From Bacteroidota bacterium (GTDB lineage: Bacteria > Bacteroidota > Ignavibacteria > Ignavibacteriales > Ignavibacteriaceae): a stretch of 64,000 nt of DNA. Below the pieces are notes generated by a model. The model saw only the letters and a list, made by a program, of their open reading frames with translations. It had not been told where the DNA came from and ran no database searches. The stretch spans positions 1 to 64,000 of the forward strand of contig JAKALM010000001.1 in NCBI GenBank assembly GCA_021824145.1, written 5' to 3'. Every line of letters begins with the position of its first letter. Positions within the stretch are counted from its first letter, which is position 1. Below are positions 6,855-16,099 of this stretch, in pieces. The translations under genes were made by a program, and so were the position numbers.

Positions 6855-7949
6855 CTAAACTTCACTTATGCTTAATTTTTCAATTAATGATTCCAATCGA
6901 TCAACAACTTCTTCAGGAGTTGGAATCATTCCGCCCATTCTGCCTTTAAAGTAAACAGGTTTTTTACCATTAACAGCAAGCTCAACATCTTCAACCATTT
7001 GGCCCGCATTCATTTCAACCACAAGCAGAAAATTTACTTTATCAGCTAGACTGGAGATTGCTTTTTTCGGGAATGGATATAGAGTAATCGGCCTGAGTAA
7101 TCCAACCCGAATCCCTTTTTCTCTGGCAATATCAACGGCTTTTTGACAAACACGTGCAGATAAACCAAAGGCAACAAGAGCAATTTCAGCGTCGTCTAAA
7201 GCAATCTCCTCATATCTAACCTCTTCCTGCATCGCAGTATATTTATCCTGAAGTTGGAAGTTAATCCCCTCCATTTTTTCCGGTTCAATAAAGAGGGAAG
7301 TAATAATATTCCTCTTTCGGTAAGCCGGTTTTCCTACGGTCGCCCATGGTTTTTCCGGTTTGGGTAGTGAACCTTCCTCCGGAAGAACAACTTTTTCCAT
7401 CATTTGACCTAGTGCACCATCCGCAAGAATCATTGCTGGAGTTCTATATTTCTCTGCTAAGCGAATTGCATCGAAAACAAAGTCAGCCATCTCCTGGACA
7501 GAAGCCGGTGCTAAAACAATTAAATGATAGTCCCCGTGTCCTCCGCCTTTAGTTGCTTGAAAATAATCTCCTTGTGATGGCTGGATAGTTCCCAATCCCG
7601 GCCCTCCTCTGTTTACGTTAACAATAAGACATGGAAGCTGAGCAGAAGCTATATATGAAATTCCTTCTTGCATAAGACTAATGCCAGGACTGGAAGATGA
7701 TGTCATTACCCTTCCACCAGCGCCAGCAGCCCCATATACCATATTTATAGCAGCTACTTCACTTTCTGCTTGAAGAACTATTCCATGCCTTTTTGGCATT
7801 TCGGCTGTAAAATATTCCAATATTTCAGATTGAGGTGTAATAGGATAGCCAAAGTAAGCATCAATATCTGCTCTGATTGCTGCTTCAGCTAAGGCTTCGT
7901 TGCCCTTCATTAGACGAGCTTCTCTTTTGCCGTTTGTTTTTTGTTCCAT
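6855..7949 (-). CDS. vorB: 2-oxoacid:ferredoxin oxidoreductase, alpha subunit (VorB-like)
   Basis: The 364-aa product has the pyrimidine-binding domain of pyruvate:ferredoxin-oxidoreductase-like enzymes: LMKGNEALAEAAIRA, then FGYPITPQSEI, ESEVAAINMVYGAAGAGGRVMTSSS, and a C-terminal transketolase-C-like domain (about 255-350). The start segment KGNEALAEAAIRA is characteristic of the VorB family acting on 3-methyl-2-oxobutanoate, although some members act on 2-oxoglutarate. It follows the ferredoxin gene by 46 bp. The reaction supplies acyl-CoA and low-potential electrons under anaerobic conditions, or runs in reverse for carboxylation. Confidence 0.92.
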   Translation of the reverse strand: MEQKTNGKREARLMKGNEALAEAAIRADIDAYFGYPITPQSEILEYFTAEMPKRHGIVLQAESEVAAINMVYGAAGAGGRVMTSSSSPGISLMQEGISYIASAQLPCLIVNVNRGGPGLGTIQPSQGDYFQATKGGGHGDYHLIVLAPASVQEMADFVFDAIRLAEKYRTPAMILADGALGQMMEKVVLPEEGSLPKPEKPWATVGKPAYRKRNIITSLFIEPEKMEGINFQLQDKYTAMQEEVRYEEIALDDAEIALVAFGLSARVCQKAVDIAREKGIRVGLLRPITLYPFPKKAISSLADKVNFLLVVEMNAGQMVEDVELAVNGKKPVYFKGRMGGMIPTPEEVVDRLESLIEKLSISEV

Positions 7950-7995
7950 TAATAAAACCCATTATTTATGTATAACAGTTTAGATCAATAAAAAA

Positions 7996-8232
7996 TTATA
8001 TTGCTTTCTTTAAAGCTGCTTTTGGCTGACGGTAAACAGTAATTGCAACATCTGGGCACACTATTGCGCAATTAACGCATCCAGTACAATTATCTTTTAT
8101 TAATTCTGCATATCTGTAACCGTGTAGGTTAATATTGTTTGACAACCCGAGGCTTTCCTGCGGACAAGCAACAATGCATAATTCACATCCTTTGCAAATG
8201 TCTCGCTCGATTATTACTGTTCCTTTGATCAT
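7996..8232 (-). CDS. vorD: Ferredoxin-type delta subunit, two 4Fe-4S clusters
   Basis: A 78-aa protein with two complete cluster-binding motifs, CKGCELCIVACP (from residue about 13) and CTGCVNCAIVCP (from about 50), separated by a hydrophobic strand. This is the delta subunit that carries electrons from the TPP site of the oxidoreductase to ferredoxin. First gene of the five-gene minus-strand operon. A TAAATTTG box at 8327-8334 lies upstream, but without a matching -33 TTG, so I do not call a promoter. Confidence 0.93.
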   Translation of the reverse strand: MIKGTVIIERDICKGCELCIVACPQESLGLSNNINLHGYRYAELIKDNCTGCVNCAIVCPDVAITVYRQPKAALKKAI

Positions 8233-8561
8233 AACTATTTACTTGATATTTTTAATGATTATAGAAAGGCAAGATATATGCCAAGCAAGAAATTAACGCT
8301 TAAATAAAGAATTACTGATTTGACTTTTCAAATTTAAGAAGCAGCTTGATTGGTTTCTTCTTATTTGAGAGAAGCCTTTGTGATTTTGCGTAACAAAATT
8401 ATTTCTACATTCGCTTATAAATTCAACACTTATGAGTGCAGAGATTAAAAATTGATAGGGTAAATAAAGACGTATTCTGTAAAAAAATTTTGATATTTCT
8501 ATTGAAGTTATAATTTCAAAATTAATTTATAGAATATAATTAACAATAAAAGTTTGAATAA
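8233..8561. other. Intergenic region before the oxidoreductase operon
   Basis: No gene recognised in 329 bp. It contains an imperfect AAGAAG/CTTCTT hairpin (about 8336-8365) and, at 8376-8404, a phrase ending TTTGCGTAAC. That phrase resembles dispersed intergenic repeats seen in this bacterial group and shares TTGCGTAAC with the inverted repeat at 13708-13823 on the other side of the macroglobulin gene. Repeat membership is a weak inference. Confidence 0.3.
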
Positions 8562-11500
8562 TTATTCTTTTACTTCAATCTTTTCAGCGGTTGAATTTCC
8601 ACTTACTTCTGGATAATACATTAGATAACATTTTGCTGGTGTAATATTATATTCGCCCGGAATTTGAGCTTGAAGAATATATGAAAAATCCATTTGACTC
8701 TGTACGTTTGTTACAAAGAAAGAAACTTTGTCATCACGAAATTCTTTATCTGCATAGAACCAATGCCACGGCCTTATTCCCAAATAGTTGTTTGGATGAT
8801 AGTCATTCTCACCATCAATCTCAAAATTTTTTTCATCTTTTATTACTTCAAATCCCGAAGGTAGATTATCTTCAAGAATAAAATATTGAAGATTTTTTTC
8901 TTTACATTCAACATGGGTTTTAACAAAAAGTATTTGTCCAGAAGTTACCTTCCCATCTAATTTTTGTTTTACATAAACAATCTTATCGCCTCTGTTCTCC
9001 GGCTTCAGAATGTAATAATCTCTTGTCACAATAAATTTATCATTCAAATTTGGTTTAACATCTGTTGAATAATATTCATTAATTCCAGAAAAATATAATT
9101 TACCTTCGCCCGATTTTTCTATTTTAATTTTATTTTCTCCTCGTCTTAAGATTTTATTATTCATGCCTTCAACAGTAATTGTAGGATTGTTTTTAAATAC
9201 ATCATTATTTGAAAATTTCTTTTCGAGTTCGAGTTTGTCATTTACAAAAACTTTTAAATTAAAATTGGGATTTAGTTCGTGAGTAAATTTTAGATAATCT
9301 GTAAGCGAATAAATTACATTTGCTGTTTCCTGAGTTGATTGCCACGAATATCCTTGTTTCTGCTGAAGCAGCCATCGGACGGCTTTTGTAATCAATTGTA
9401 AATTTGTTTTATCAAGTAAAAGAGCTTTAATTGCAATCGCAGTGCTTTGAACTTTATCTTCATGCCATGAGTAATGCCATTCTTTTCCGCTCCAATAAGC
9501 AAAGTTTTTGTCTTCATTAACAGTTTTCTGCAGTTGCAATAAAACATCCGGAAGCAATCTGTCTTCATTAAAATTGTGAAGAGAAATTGCAAGCAGAGAT
9601 AACGAATATGGATTTAATTTTTCTTTTAATAGATCGCTAATCATATGTTGATAAATTTTTCCATCAAAAGTTTTTAATTGAGATGCGGTTGATAATGAAT
9701 AAAGCATAAAAGCTTTTGTGGTAAAATCGAGATCACTTGAATTTTTTAATTGATCTTCAAGGCTGGAAAGTCCTTCGTAGTAAGAAAGCGAATCAACTTT
9801 ATAACCAGCTTTTTTTGCAAGACTCATTCCATAAATTACATAAGCAGTCATGTATTGATTTGTTTGGTCATTTGTCCACCAGCCCCACCCACCGTCAGAA
9901 TGCTGAAAATTATACAGCCGTTTTAATCCAGCGCTAACCATCTGCGGAAGTTCTTGAATTATTTTGTCGTTTAACGGAGCGTTGATTTCTTTGAAAGTGT
10001 TAGCCACAACTATCGTTGGAAGAAATCTACTCATAGTTTGTTCAACGCAGCCATAAGGATAGCCGGCAAGGTCGCCAAGAGCTTTTAAAATTGTACCGGC
10101 AAGCGAAGGCGCAGCTGAGAAAGAAAATTTTGCAGTTCGAAGATCAACCTTTGGCGGAATATTAAAAGTTAAATATTTTGTACCATCGCTAGAGAAATCG
10201 TCTGTTAAAGCTTCAACTTTTTTAATTCCATTTGGATGAATCGGAACTTTCAATTCAACAGCATCAGATTCTTCATTGGTCAATGCCTCAGCTTTTAATA
10301 TCGCCTCTCCAACGGGTTCGGTTACCTTTACATTCCAATCAATTCTTACTTCCGAATCTTTATCTATATTAATTTCATAACTTTCTTTATGAAAGTTATT
10401 TAATGAATTATCAAATCCTTGCTGGTTTATTTTTGAGTTTACAATTTTCAGATTTAGGGGATCGAAATTTACTTTCACTTTTTTTGATTCGCTCAAGTAA
10501 TTGTGAACAATTGTTGAAACAGTAAGTTCATCGCCCTCTTTAAAAAATCGAGGAGGTTCAATTCGAATTAAAAGATTTTTTCTAGTAATAACTTTTTGTG
10601 TAGTTTGGCCAACTAAAGAATTTTTAGTAATCCCTCTAACTGTAGCTCGCCAAGTTGTTAGGTTGTCTGGCATTTTAAAGCCTATTTCCGCTTCGCCTTT
10701 ATCGTCTGTAACAATATGCGATTTCCAGATTGCAGCATCAACAAAATTTGAACGCAATGCAGGCTGCATAAAAGTATTAGATATTTCCTGCTGAGTGCTA
10801 ATAGTTTCTGATTTTTCTCTGGCATCTTGAATTGACATTGCATTTACTCGCGGAATTCCTCTTCCTCCCCAAACTCTTATTGGTTGAGGGAATGGCGATG
10901 TATTCATATAGTCACCAAGATCAATGTTTTTTATCGAGTTTGATTTAACATTTATTTCTCCACCGGCTATAACATCTCCATTATCAAGCAATGCAAGCAT
11001 ATTGTAGTTATCTTTCCGAATATTTTTAAAAACAAAGTTGCCTAAAGAATCAACTTTGATTTTGTAAAAGAAAGAGTCATTAGTCAGCAAGGCATAAATA
11101 TTTTTGAAATCAACTTTCCCTTTAATTGCTATCATCTTTCCTGAAAGCATTCCATCGCCTTTTGGACTTACATCATTTAAATTAATTTTTTTATCTGCTA
11201 AGGTTGCAATCCGGCTGGAACCATTATAATTAGAATTTTGCCTTGAATTATAAATTGGGATGTATGAATATCTTGGCGAGTAAAAGAATGATTTTATATC
11301 TTGGGTCTGATCTTCTTTAATAGCATAAATGCTTTCATCAACTACTCCAAATGATAATTCTGTATTCTTAACTGGAACGCCATAGTTGTTTGTTACCAAG
11401 ATTTTATATTTTGCTTCATCTCCGGGTTTGTATATTTCTTTAGATGATTTTATTGCAATGTTCAAAAATTTTTCTTTGTCTAATACTCCAACAAGCTTTG

Positions 11501-13565
11501 AGGTATTGAACAGCATTCCGTCTTTCATATAAGCTGCGGCAATATTGAAACTTGGTGAATACTTTTCAGATAATTTTAATTTTATGGTTATGCTATTTCC
11601 ATCGGCATGTTTTAATTCATATCCAAGAAAAGAATCAGATTCATAAGTTACCAAAACATCTGTATTATTTTGTGGAAGAATAATGAATGCGGTTATGCTG
11701 TCGCCTTTTTCATAAGAATCTTTGTCGGTTATTATCTCAAAATCTGAATGATTATAATAAAAATAATATTCCTTTCCGCTTCCAACAAAGAATGAACTTT
11801 GAGCGGAAATCTCTTTTCCTTTTTCATCTTGAGCTATAACTTTGTAATTATAGTTTCCAGAAAAAAAACCACGAGGCAAAAAAGTTAAAATTGCTTTCCC
11901 TAATGTATCGGTTGTTCCATTTAATGTATCGCTGATTGGTGTGAAATAATTTTTCTCTTGGCCCTTTTGCTGAGGATAATTTATAATAATTAAAAATTTT
12001 GTTTGGACTGGTTTATCTGAAAAATCTGATGCATTAACACGAATATTTAATGGTTCGCCTTTAGAAACAAAATATTTGTCTGGCGAAGTTGATAACGAAA
12101 AACTTCCTCTGGTAACAAAAATATTGCTTGATCCATAAACAGTGCTGCGTGAATTATCATTTACTTCCGCAGTTATTAAATAAGAGTAATCTTCTTTTGT
12201 ATCTTTTCCTATTTTATAAATGAAATTTAATTTTCCATCTTTGTTTAATTCGCCAATTTGTTCCGAAATCAATTCACGCTTTCCATATTCATTAGTTAGA
12301 TGAGAATTGAAACCGCCATAAAACCAAGAATACGGCGACCAATACCACCATGGTCTCCAGAAATTCTGGCGATAAATTTTTATACTTACTTTGCCATTGA
12401 TAACCGGCGAGCCAAAATAGTAATCTGCAGAAACCGTGGCTTTGATTGTATCATTGGCGGCATAATGTTTTTTTTCAGTTTCAACTTTAACAAAGTATTC
12501 AGGCTTTTTATATTCTTGAACCTCAAATGAACCATAATAAGTTTGTTCACCTTTAATAACTTGAATCCAATAATTTCCAAGTTCTGCATCAGTGTCTAAC
12601 TTAAATTCGCCTGACAGCGAACCAAATTCATTCGTTTTCAAAGTTTGTGAAAATATTTCCTTGTTCTTAGGAGTTTTAATTTTTATTTCGAAACTTTCAC
12701 CTGGAATATTAGAAAGTTCATCGCCGTTCTTTTCTCTTAAAATTGCTTTGAAAAAAACCTGTTGGCCTGGTCGGTAAATCGGTTGATTAGTATAGATATA
12801 AGCTGTATAATTTTTCAATCCAGACCTGAAATAAAAGTAAGGATCGCTAAGGATGGTTTCATCTTTTGTTTTCGCCATCAGCAAGGTATTTTGGGTTTCA
12901 AAATTAGTTGAATCGTTTGCTGAAAATAAAACTAATCCGTTTTTGTCCGATTGTTGGGAAGCCAGCAAACTATCCTTGAACAAACCGAATTTCACTTCTG
13001 GAATTACTTTGCCAGATTTAGCGTCAACAACCATTGCCAAAATTTGCTTGCCGCTGTTTTTATAAATCATTGCAAGGTTAGAAACAGAAATTCCGCAATA
13101 AGCTACTTGTTCATCTTTAATAGCTTGAAGAATATACATCCCTGGTTTATCTATTTTGCCAATTTTAACATTCTGATCTCTCTCGTAAAATCCTGGGTTC
13201 TTGATTTCTGCATTCCAGTCTTTAATTAATTTTGTGTACTGAAGCAGAGATTGACGGTCGGTTCCCCAAATATCAAAATTACGTTGAAGCTGATTCTTAT
13301 CAGCTGAAATGAAAAATTTTTGCTGATCTTCTATTTTATACAGCTTGAAATGAAACAGATTGCCTGATTTAAAGTTTGAAAAAAGATTTACTGCAACCTC
13401 GCTGCCGGGGGTAAATACAGTGTAGTTTGTTAGATTAAATCTTTCTTTTACATTGTCATCAAAAACCTTTAGCAATTTTTCAGTGAAAACAGTGTAAGTA
13501 CCTGCGAACAAAAAGGGAACAACAAGTATGAATATTAAACTTTTTAGTTTTGTTTTAAATAACAT
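8562..13565 (-). CDS. Alpha-2-macroglobulin family protein with thioester
   Basis: A 1667-aa exported protein. Residues 1-22 are a hydrophobic signal or anchor without a lipobox cysteine. Then come several immunoglobulin-like macroglobulin domains including the MG2 segment with YIYTNQPIYRPGQQVFFKA near residue 260, an alpha-2-macroglobulin (MG7-like) segment near 960 (DAAIWKSHIVTDDKGEA), the thioester motif CVEQ with Cys1173, and a thioester domain of alpha-helical repeats to about 1400. Bacterial homologues trap or block proteases in the periplasm. Many are encoded beside penicillin-binding protein 1C; here the divergent neighbour is a secreted-type S9 peptidase instead. The 3' region has no clear terminator. 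Confidence 0.93.
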   Translation of the reverse strand: MLFKTKLKSLIFILVVPFLFAGTYTVFTEKLLKVFDDNVKERFNLTNYTVFTPGSEVAVNLFSNFKSGNLFHFKLYKIEDQQKFFISADKNQLQRNFDIWGTDRQSLLQYTKLIKDWNAEIKNPGFYERDQNVKIGKIDKPGMYILQAIKDEQVAYCGISVSNLAMIYKNSGKQILAMVVDAKSGKVIPEVKFGLFKDSLLASQQSDKNGLVLFSANDSTNFETQNTLLMAKTKDETILSDPYFYFRSGLKNYTAYIYTNQPIYRPGQQVFFKAILREKNGDELSNIPGESFEIKIKTPKNKEIFSQTLKTNEFGSLSGEFKLDTDAELGNYWIQVIKGEQTYYGSFEVQEYKKPEYFVKVETEKKHYAANDTIKATVSADYYFGSPVINGKVSIKIYRQNFWRPWWYWSPYSWFYGGFNSHLTNEYGKRELISEQIGELNKDGKLNFIYKIGKDTKEDYSYLITAEVNDNSRSTVYGSSNIFVTRGSFSLSTSPDKYFVSKGEPLNIRVNASDFSDKPVQTKFLIIINYPQQKGQEKNYFTPISDTLNGTTDTLGKAILTFLPRGFFSGNYNYKVIAQDEKGKEISAQSSFFVGSGKEYYFYYNHSDFEIITDKDSYEKGDSITAFIILPQNNTDVLVTYESDSFLGYELKHADGNSITIKLKLSEKYSPSFNIAAAYMKDGMLFNTSKLVGVLDKEKFLNIAIKSSKEIYKPGDEAKYKILVTNNYGVPVKNTELSFGVVDESIYAIKEDQTQDIKSFFYSPRYSYIPIYNSRQNSNYNGSSRIATLADKKINLNDVSPKGDGMLSGKMIAIKGKVDFKNIYALLTNDSFFYKIKVDSLGNFVFKNIRKDNYNMLALLDNGDVIAGGEINVKSNSIKNIDLGDYMNTSPFPQPIRVWGGRGIPRVNAMSIQDAREKSETISTQQEISNTFMQPALRSNFVDAAIWKSHIVTDDKGEAEIGFKMPDNLTTWRATVRGITKNSLVGQTTQKVITRKNLLIRIEPPRFFKEGDELTVSTIVHNYLSESKKVKVNFDPLNLKIVNSKINQQGFDNSLNNFHKESYEINIDKDSEVRIDWNVKVTEPVGEAILKAEALTNEESDAVELKVPIHPNGIKKVEALTDDFSSDGTKYLTFNIPPKVDLRTAKFSFSAAPSLAGTILKALGDLAGYPYGCVEQTMSRFLPTIVVANTFKEINAPLNDKIIQELPQMVSAGLKRLYNFQHSDGGWGWWTNDQTNQYMTAYVIYGMSLAKKAGYKVDSLSYYEGLSSLEDQLKNSSDLDFTTKAFMLYSLSTASQLKTFDGKIYQHMISDLLKEKLNPYSLSLLAISLHNFNEDRLLPDVLLQLQKTVNEDKNFAYWSGKEWHYSWHEDKVQSTAIAIKALLLDKTNLQLITKAVRWLLQQKQGYSWQSTQETANVIYSLTDYLKFTHELNPNFNLKVFVNDKLELEKKFSNNDVFKNNPTITVEGMNNKILRRGENKIKIEKSGEGKLYFSGINEYYSTDVKPNLNDKFIVTRDYYILKPENRGDKIVYVKQKLDGKVTSGQILFVKTHVECKEKNLQYFILEDNLPSGFEVIKDEKNFEIDGENDYHPNNYLGIRPWHWFYADKEFRDDKVSFFVTNVQSQMDFSYILQAQIPGEYNITPAKCYLMYYPEVSGNSTAEKIEVKE

Positions 13566-13896
13566 AACATTCTCACATTATTACCGGATCATTGTTTGAT
13601 TTGAAAAAAATTGATGCCAATAATCTTTCTTCAAAATTAATAAAAGATAAGATAGGAAACTTTAGGAGAAAGAGAGAATTATTTTTCTCCAACAATCTTA
13701 TTTACTAAAGTTACGCAAAGAAATGAATTTGTTATTCCGAACTTGATTCGGAATCTCTTTCTTGCGCAGTTTTTAAATGCTTAAACAAATTCAGCATTAC
13801 ATTTATAAGCTCTTGCGTAACTTCATTTATTTATTAAGCTTTATTGCTTCTGAAATGCTTATGAATTAGTTTGCAGCAAAAATTTTTAAAGCTAAA
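13566..13896. other. Divergent intergenic region with inverted-repeat element
   Basis: This 331-bp gap separates two divergent genes and must hold both promoters, but I find no clear consensus boxes. Its main content is the inverted-repeat element at 13708-13823. Confidence 0.5.
13708..13823. repeat. 116-bp element with 11-bp terminal inverted repeats
   Basis: AAGTTACGCAA (13708-13718) is the perfect inverse of TTGCGTAACTT (13813-13823). Inside lies a tight hairpin, ATTCCGAA (13734-13741) paired with TTCGGAAT (13747-13754), a common palindromic intergenic repeat theme. The layout is that of a miniature inverted-repeat or palindromic repeat unit. No target-site duplication was identified. Confidence 0.5.
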
Positions 13897-15885
13897 ATGA
13901 AAAATAGATTTCTTCATACAATAATAAATTTAATACTATCATTTGTAATTGCTCAAGCACAGACCGTTAAAAAACCATTTACAATGAAAGACCAAATTGA
14001 GCTTAATGTACCTTCCAATGCTGTAATTTCCCCCAAAGGTGATAAAGTGGTTTTTACAATTCGAAAAGGCGATACCACTACAAGTCAATGGATTACACAA
14101 GTTTATATTCTAAACTTAAAGACAAAACAGTATTATCAGTTTACCCAGAATGGAAAAAGCTGCACTGATCCAAAATTTTCACCTGATGAAAAATGGATTA
14201 CCTTTATTTCTAGTCGTGAGTATTTAAATGAAAAAACTGGAGAGATGGAGTCTAAAGCCAGCCAACTTTGGGCTGCACCAGTAAATGGAGGAGAAGCATT
14301 AAACTGGACTTCATTACCGGGTGGAGTCGATGAATATGTTTGGTCGAGTGATTCTAAAAAAATTGCAATTCTGTCTGATAGATATGACGAAAAGGAAGAA
14401 GAGCAAAAAGCTGAGTTAATGAAAAAGAAACTTGATGTTGAAGTATATCCGAAAAAAAATCCAGACAAAGTACTTTATATTTTTGATGTCGAAAGGAAGG
14501 AAATAGTTTCGTCTTTCACTTTGGATCCAGGTGTTGAACAAATTAAGTTTGATAATCAAGGTGATAAAATAATTTATCAAACCGATTATTCTGGCTCAGA
14601 CAATGATGTTCAAAAGTTTGATATTTATGCAATCAGCTTGATGGGAAAGAAGATTCAGCTTACAAATACGCCGGGCCCAGAAACCCAACCTTCATTTTCT
14701 GCCGATGACAAACATATTGCCTTTATTACCCAAACTTTTCCTGATGAAGAAAATGCACAGAATGATTTGAATGTTATGGAACCAGATGGAAAGAATGTCA
14801 TCAATTTAACCAAAGATTTTGACCAAGGAGTCGAAAGTTATATCTGGAAGGACAACATTACAATTTTATTTACAGCTGGTGATCGGACAAATACACAACT
14901 TTATCAAATAAATATTAAATCTCGAAAGATTGAAAAATTAACTAATGGCAATACAACTATTTCAAATCTTTCGCTATCCAATAACAGTAAAGATCTTTGT
15001 TATGAATTTCAGAACAGCACAACTCTTCCAGAAATTTATGTGGATGGTAAGAAGATAACTGATTTTACAAACCAATTAAATCAATTTGATTTTGGAACGC
15101 AAGAAGTTGTATCTTATAAGAGTTCTGATGGCAAGTTTAATATTGATGGCATCCTGTTTAAACCAAAAAGCTTTGATCCAAGTAAAAAATACCCTTTAAT
15201 CTTAACTTTACACGGCGGTCCTTATGGAAGGTTTGAGAATATATTCCTTCAAGCTTATGGTATTAGAGATTTTAATGATGCCGGATACCTTGTCTTTGCA
15301 CCAAACCCAAGAGGAAGCAGCGGTTATTCAGATGAATTTTCCCAAGCTGCGTTACATGATCTTGGCGGAGGAGATTATAAGGATATAATGGCTGGAGTTA
15401 AATATATTATTTCAAAGGGTTTTGTGGATACAAGCAAAATGGGAGTAACTGGTGGAAGTTACGGAGGTTATCTAACTAACTGGATAATTTCTCAAACTCA
15501 TTTATTCAAAGCAGCAGTTTCTATGTATGGTATTTTTAGCTTCTTTACGGATTGGAGTAATTCGGTTCAGCCGCACTTTGAGAAAATGTGGTTTGGATAT
15601 AACTATTGGGAAAAACCGATAAACAGTGAAAATCTATTTGTAAGCAGATCTCCAGCTTTTTATATTCAGAATATACAAACGCCTACTTTAATCCTTCATG
15701 GGACAAATGATGTTTCTACTGGACTGGCAAATTCTAAGGAAATGTATCAAGCATTACATGAACGAGGAATTCCGGTTGAGTTTGTAGTATATCCTCGCGC
15801 TGGTCATGGTCTTCGGAACGAACCTAATCAATATTTAAATACCATATATCGGTCGTTAACGTGGTTTGATAAGTATTTAAAATAA
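13897..15885 (+). CDS. S9 family peptidase (acylaminoacyl-/dipeptidyl-peptidase type)
   Basis: A 662-aa exported serine peptidase. Residues 1-21 are a signal peptide ending in AQA/Q. Residues about 35-400 contain WD40-like beta-propeller repeats (ISPKGDKVVF, FSPDEKWITF, FSADDKHIAF), and about 420-662 are the alpha/beta-hydrolase domain. Catalytic triad: Ser521 in GGSYGG, Asp605 in HGTNDVS and His637 in GHGL. The oxyanion region HGGPYG is at about 438. Such enzymes release amino acids or dipeptides from oligopeptides, probably in the periplasm here. Transcribed divergently from the alpha-2-macroglobulin. Confidence 0.94.
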   Translation: MKNRFLHTIINLILSFVIAQAQTVKKPFTMKDQIELNVPSNAVISPKGDKVVFTIRKGDTTTSQWITQVYILNLKTKQYYQFTQNGKSCTDPKFSPDEKWITFISSREYLNEKTGEMESKASQLWAAPVNGGEALNWTSLPGGVDEYVWSSDSKKIAILSDRYDEKEEEQKAELMKKKLDVEVYPKKNPDKVLYIFDVERKEIVSSFTLDPGVEQIKFDNQGDKIIYQTDYSGSDNDVQKFDIYAISLMGKKIQLTNTPGPETQPSFSADDKHIAFITQTFPDEENAQNDLNVMEPDGKNVINLTKDFDQGVESYIWKDNITILFTAGDRTNTQLYQINIKSRKIEKLTNGNTTISNLSLSNNSKDLCYEFQNSTTLPEIYVDGKKITDFTNQLNQFDFGTQEVVSYKSSDGKFNIDGILFKPKSFDPSKKYPLILTLHGGPYGRFENIFLQAYGIRDFNDAGYLVFAPNPRGSSGYSDEFSQAALHDLGGGDYKDIMAGVKYIISKGFVDTSKMGVTGGSYGGYLTNWIISQTHLFKAAVSMYGIFSFFTDWSNSVQPHFEKMWFGYNYWEKPINSENLFVSRSPAFYIQNIQTPTLILHGTNDVSTGLANSKEMYQALHERGIPVEFVVYPRAGHGLRNEPNQYLNTIYRSLTWFDKYLK

Positions 15886-15981
15886 AATCAGCACATCTGG
15901 CGGGAAAATATACTTTAAAGATTAATAGCAGAGAAGTTCATTGAGCAAATCAACAAAACCCGACCATATAACCCTAAAAGT

Positions 15982-16043
15982 CGGATGTTTGAAAATTATC
16001 CCCAAAGGATGAAAAGTTCATAGATCAATTGTTTGAACATCCG
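15982..16043. repeat. Inverted repeat upstream of the RlpA-like gene
   Basis: CGGATGTT (15982-15989) is the perfect inverse of AACATCCG (16036-16043) with 46 bp between. Inside are smaller ATCC/GGAT and GTTCA/TGAAC stems. The right arm overlaps the spacer of the predicted promoter at 16029-16059, so it may be an operator or cruciform. Alternatively it is the transcript end of the S9 peptidase gene. No T-tract. Confidence 0.4.
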
Positions 16044-16059
16044 GTGAAGGCTAATTTTG
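16029..16059 (+). promoter_or_regulatory. Likely promoter of the RlpA-like gene
   Basis: TTG (16029-16031), 20 nt, TAATTTTG (16052-16059) fits TTG-N20-TAnnTTTG and precedes the TTG start codon at 16100 by 40 bp. Confidence 0.45.
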
Positions 16060-16099
16060 TAGTGTAAATGTTATGTTTAAAACAAAAAGAGAGGTGTAG

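Noticed and set aside
9392-9592. Open frames opposite to or inside the large genes (here and at 12300-12589, 12951-13229, 43800-44147, 49645-49959, 63176-63945 and others)
   Set aside because: All lie within clearly conserved genes in another frame and show no protein-family signal.
15886-16099. c-di-AMP (ydaO-type) riboswitch before the RlpA-like gene
   Set aside because: I looked for it because such riboswitches precede wall-hydrolase genes, but its conserved sequence elements are absent and the likely promoter lies downstream of the structure.
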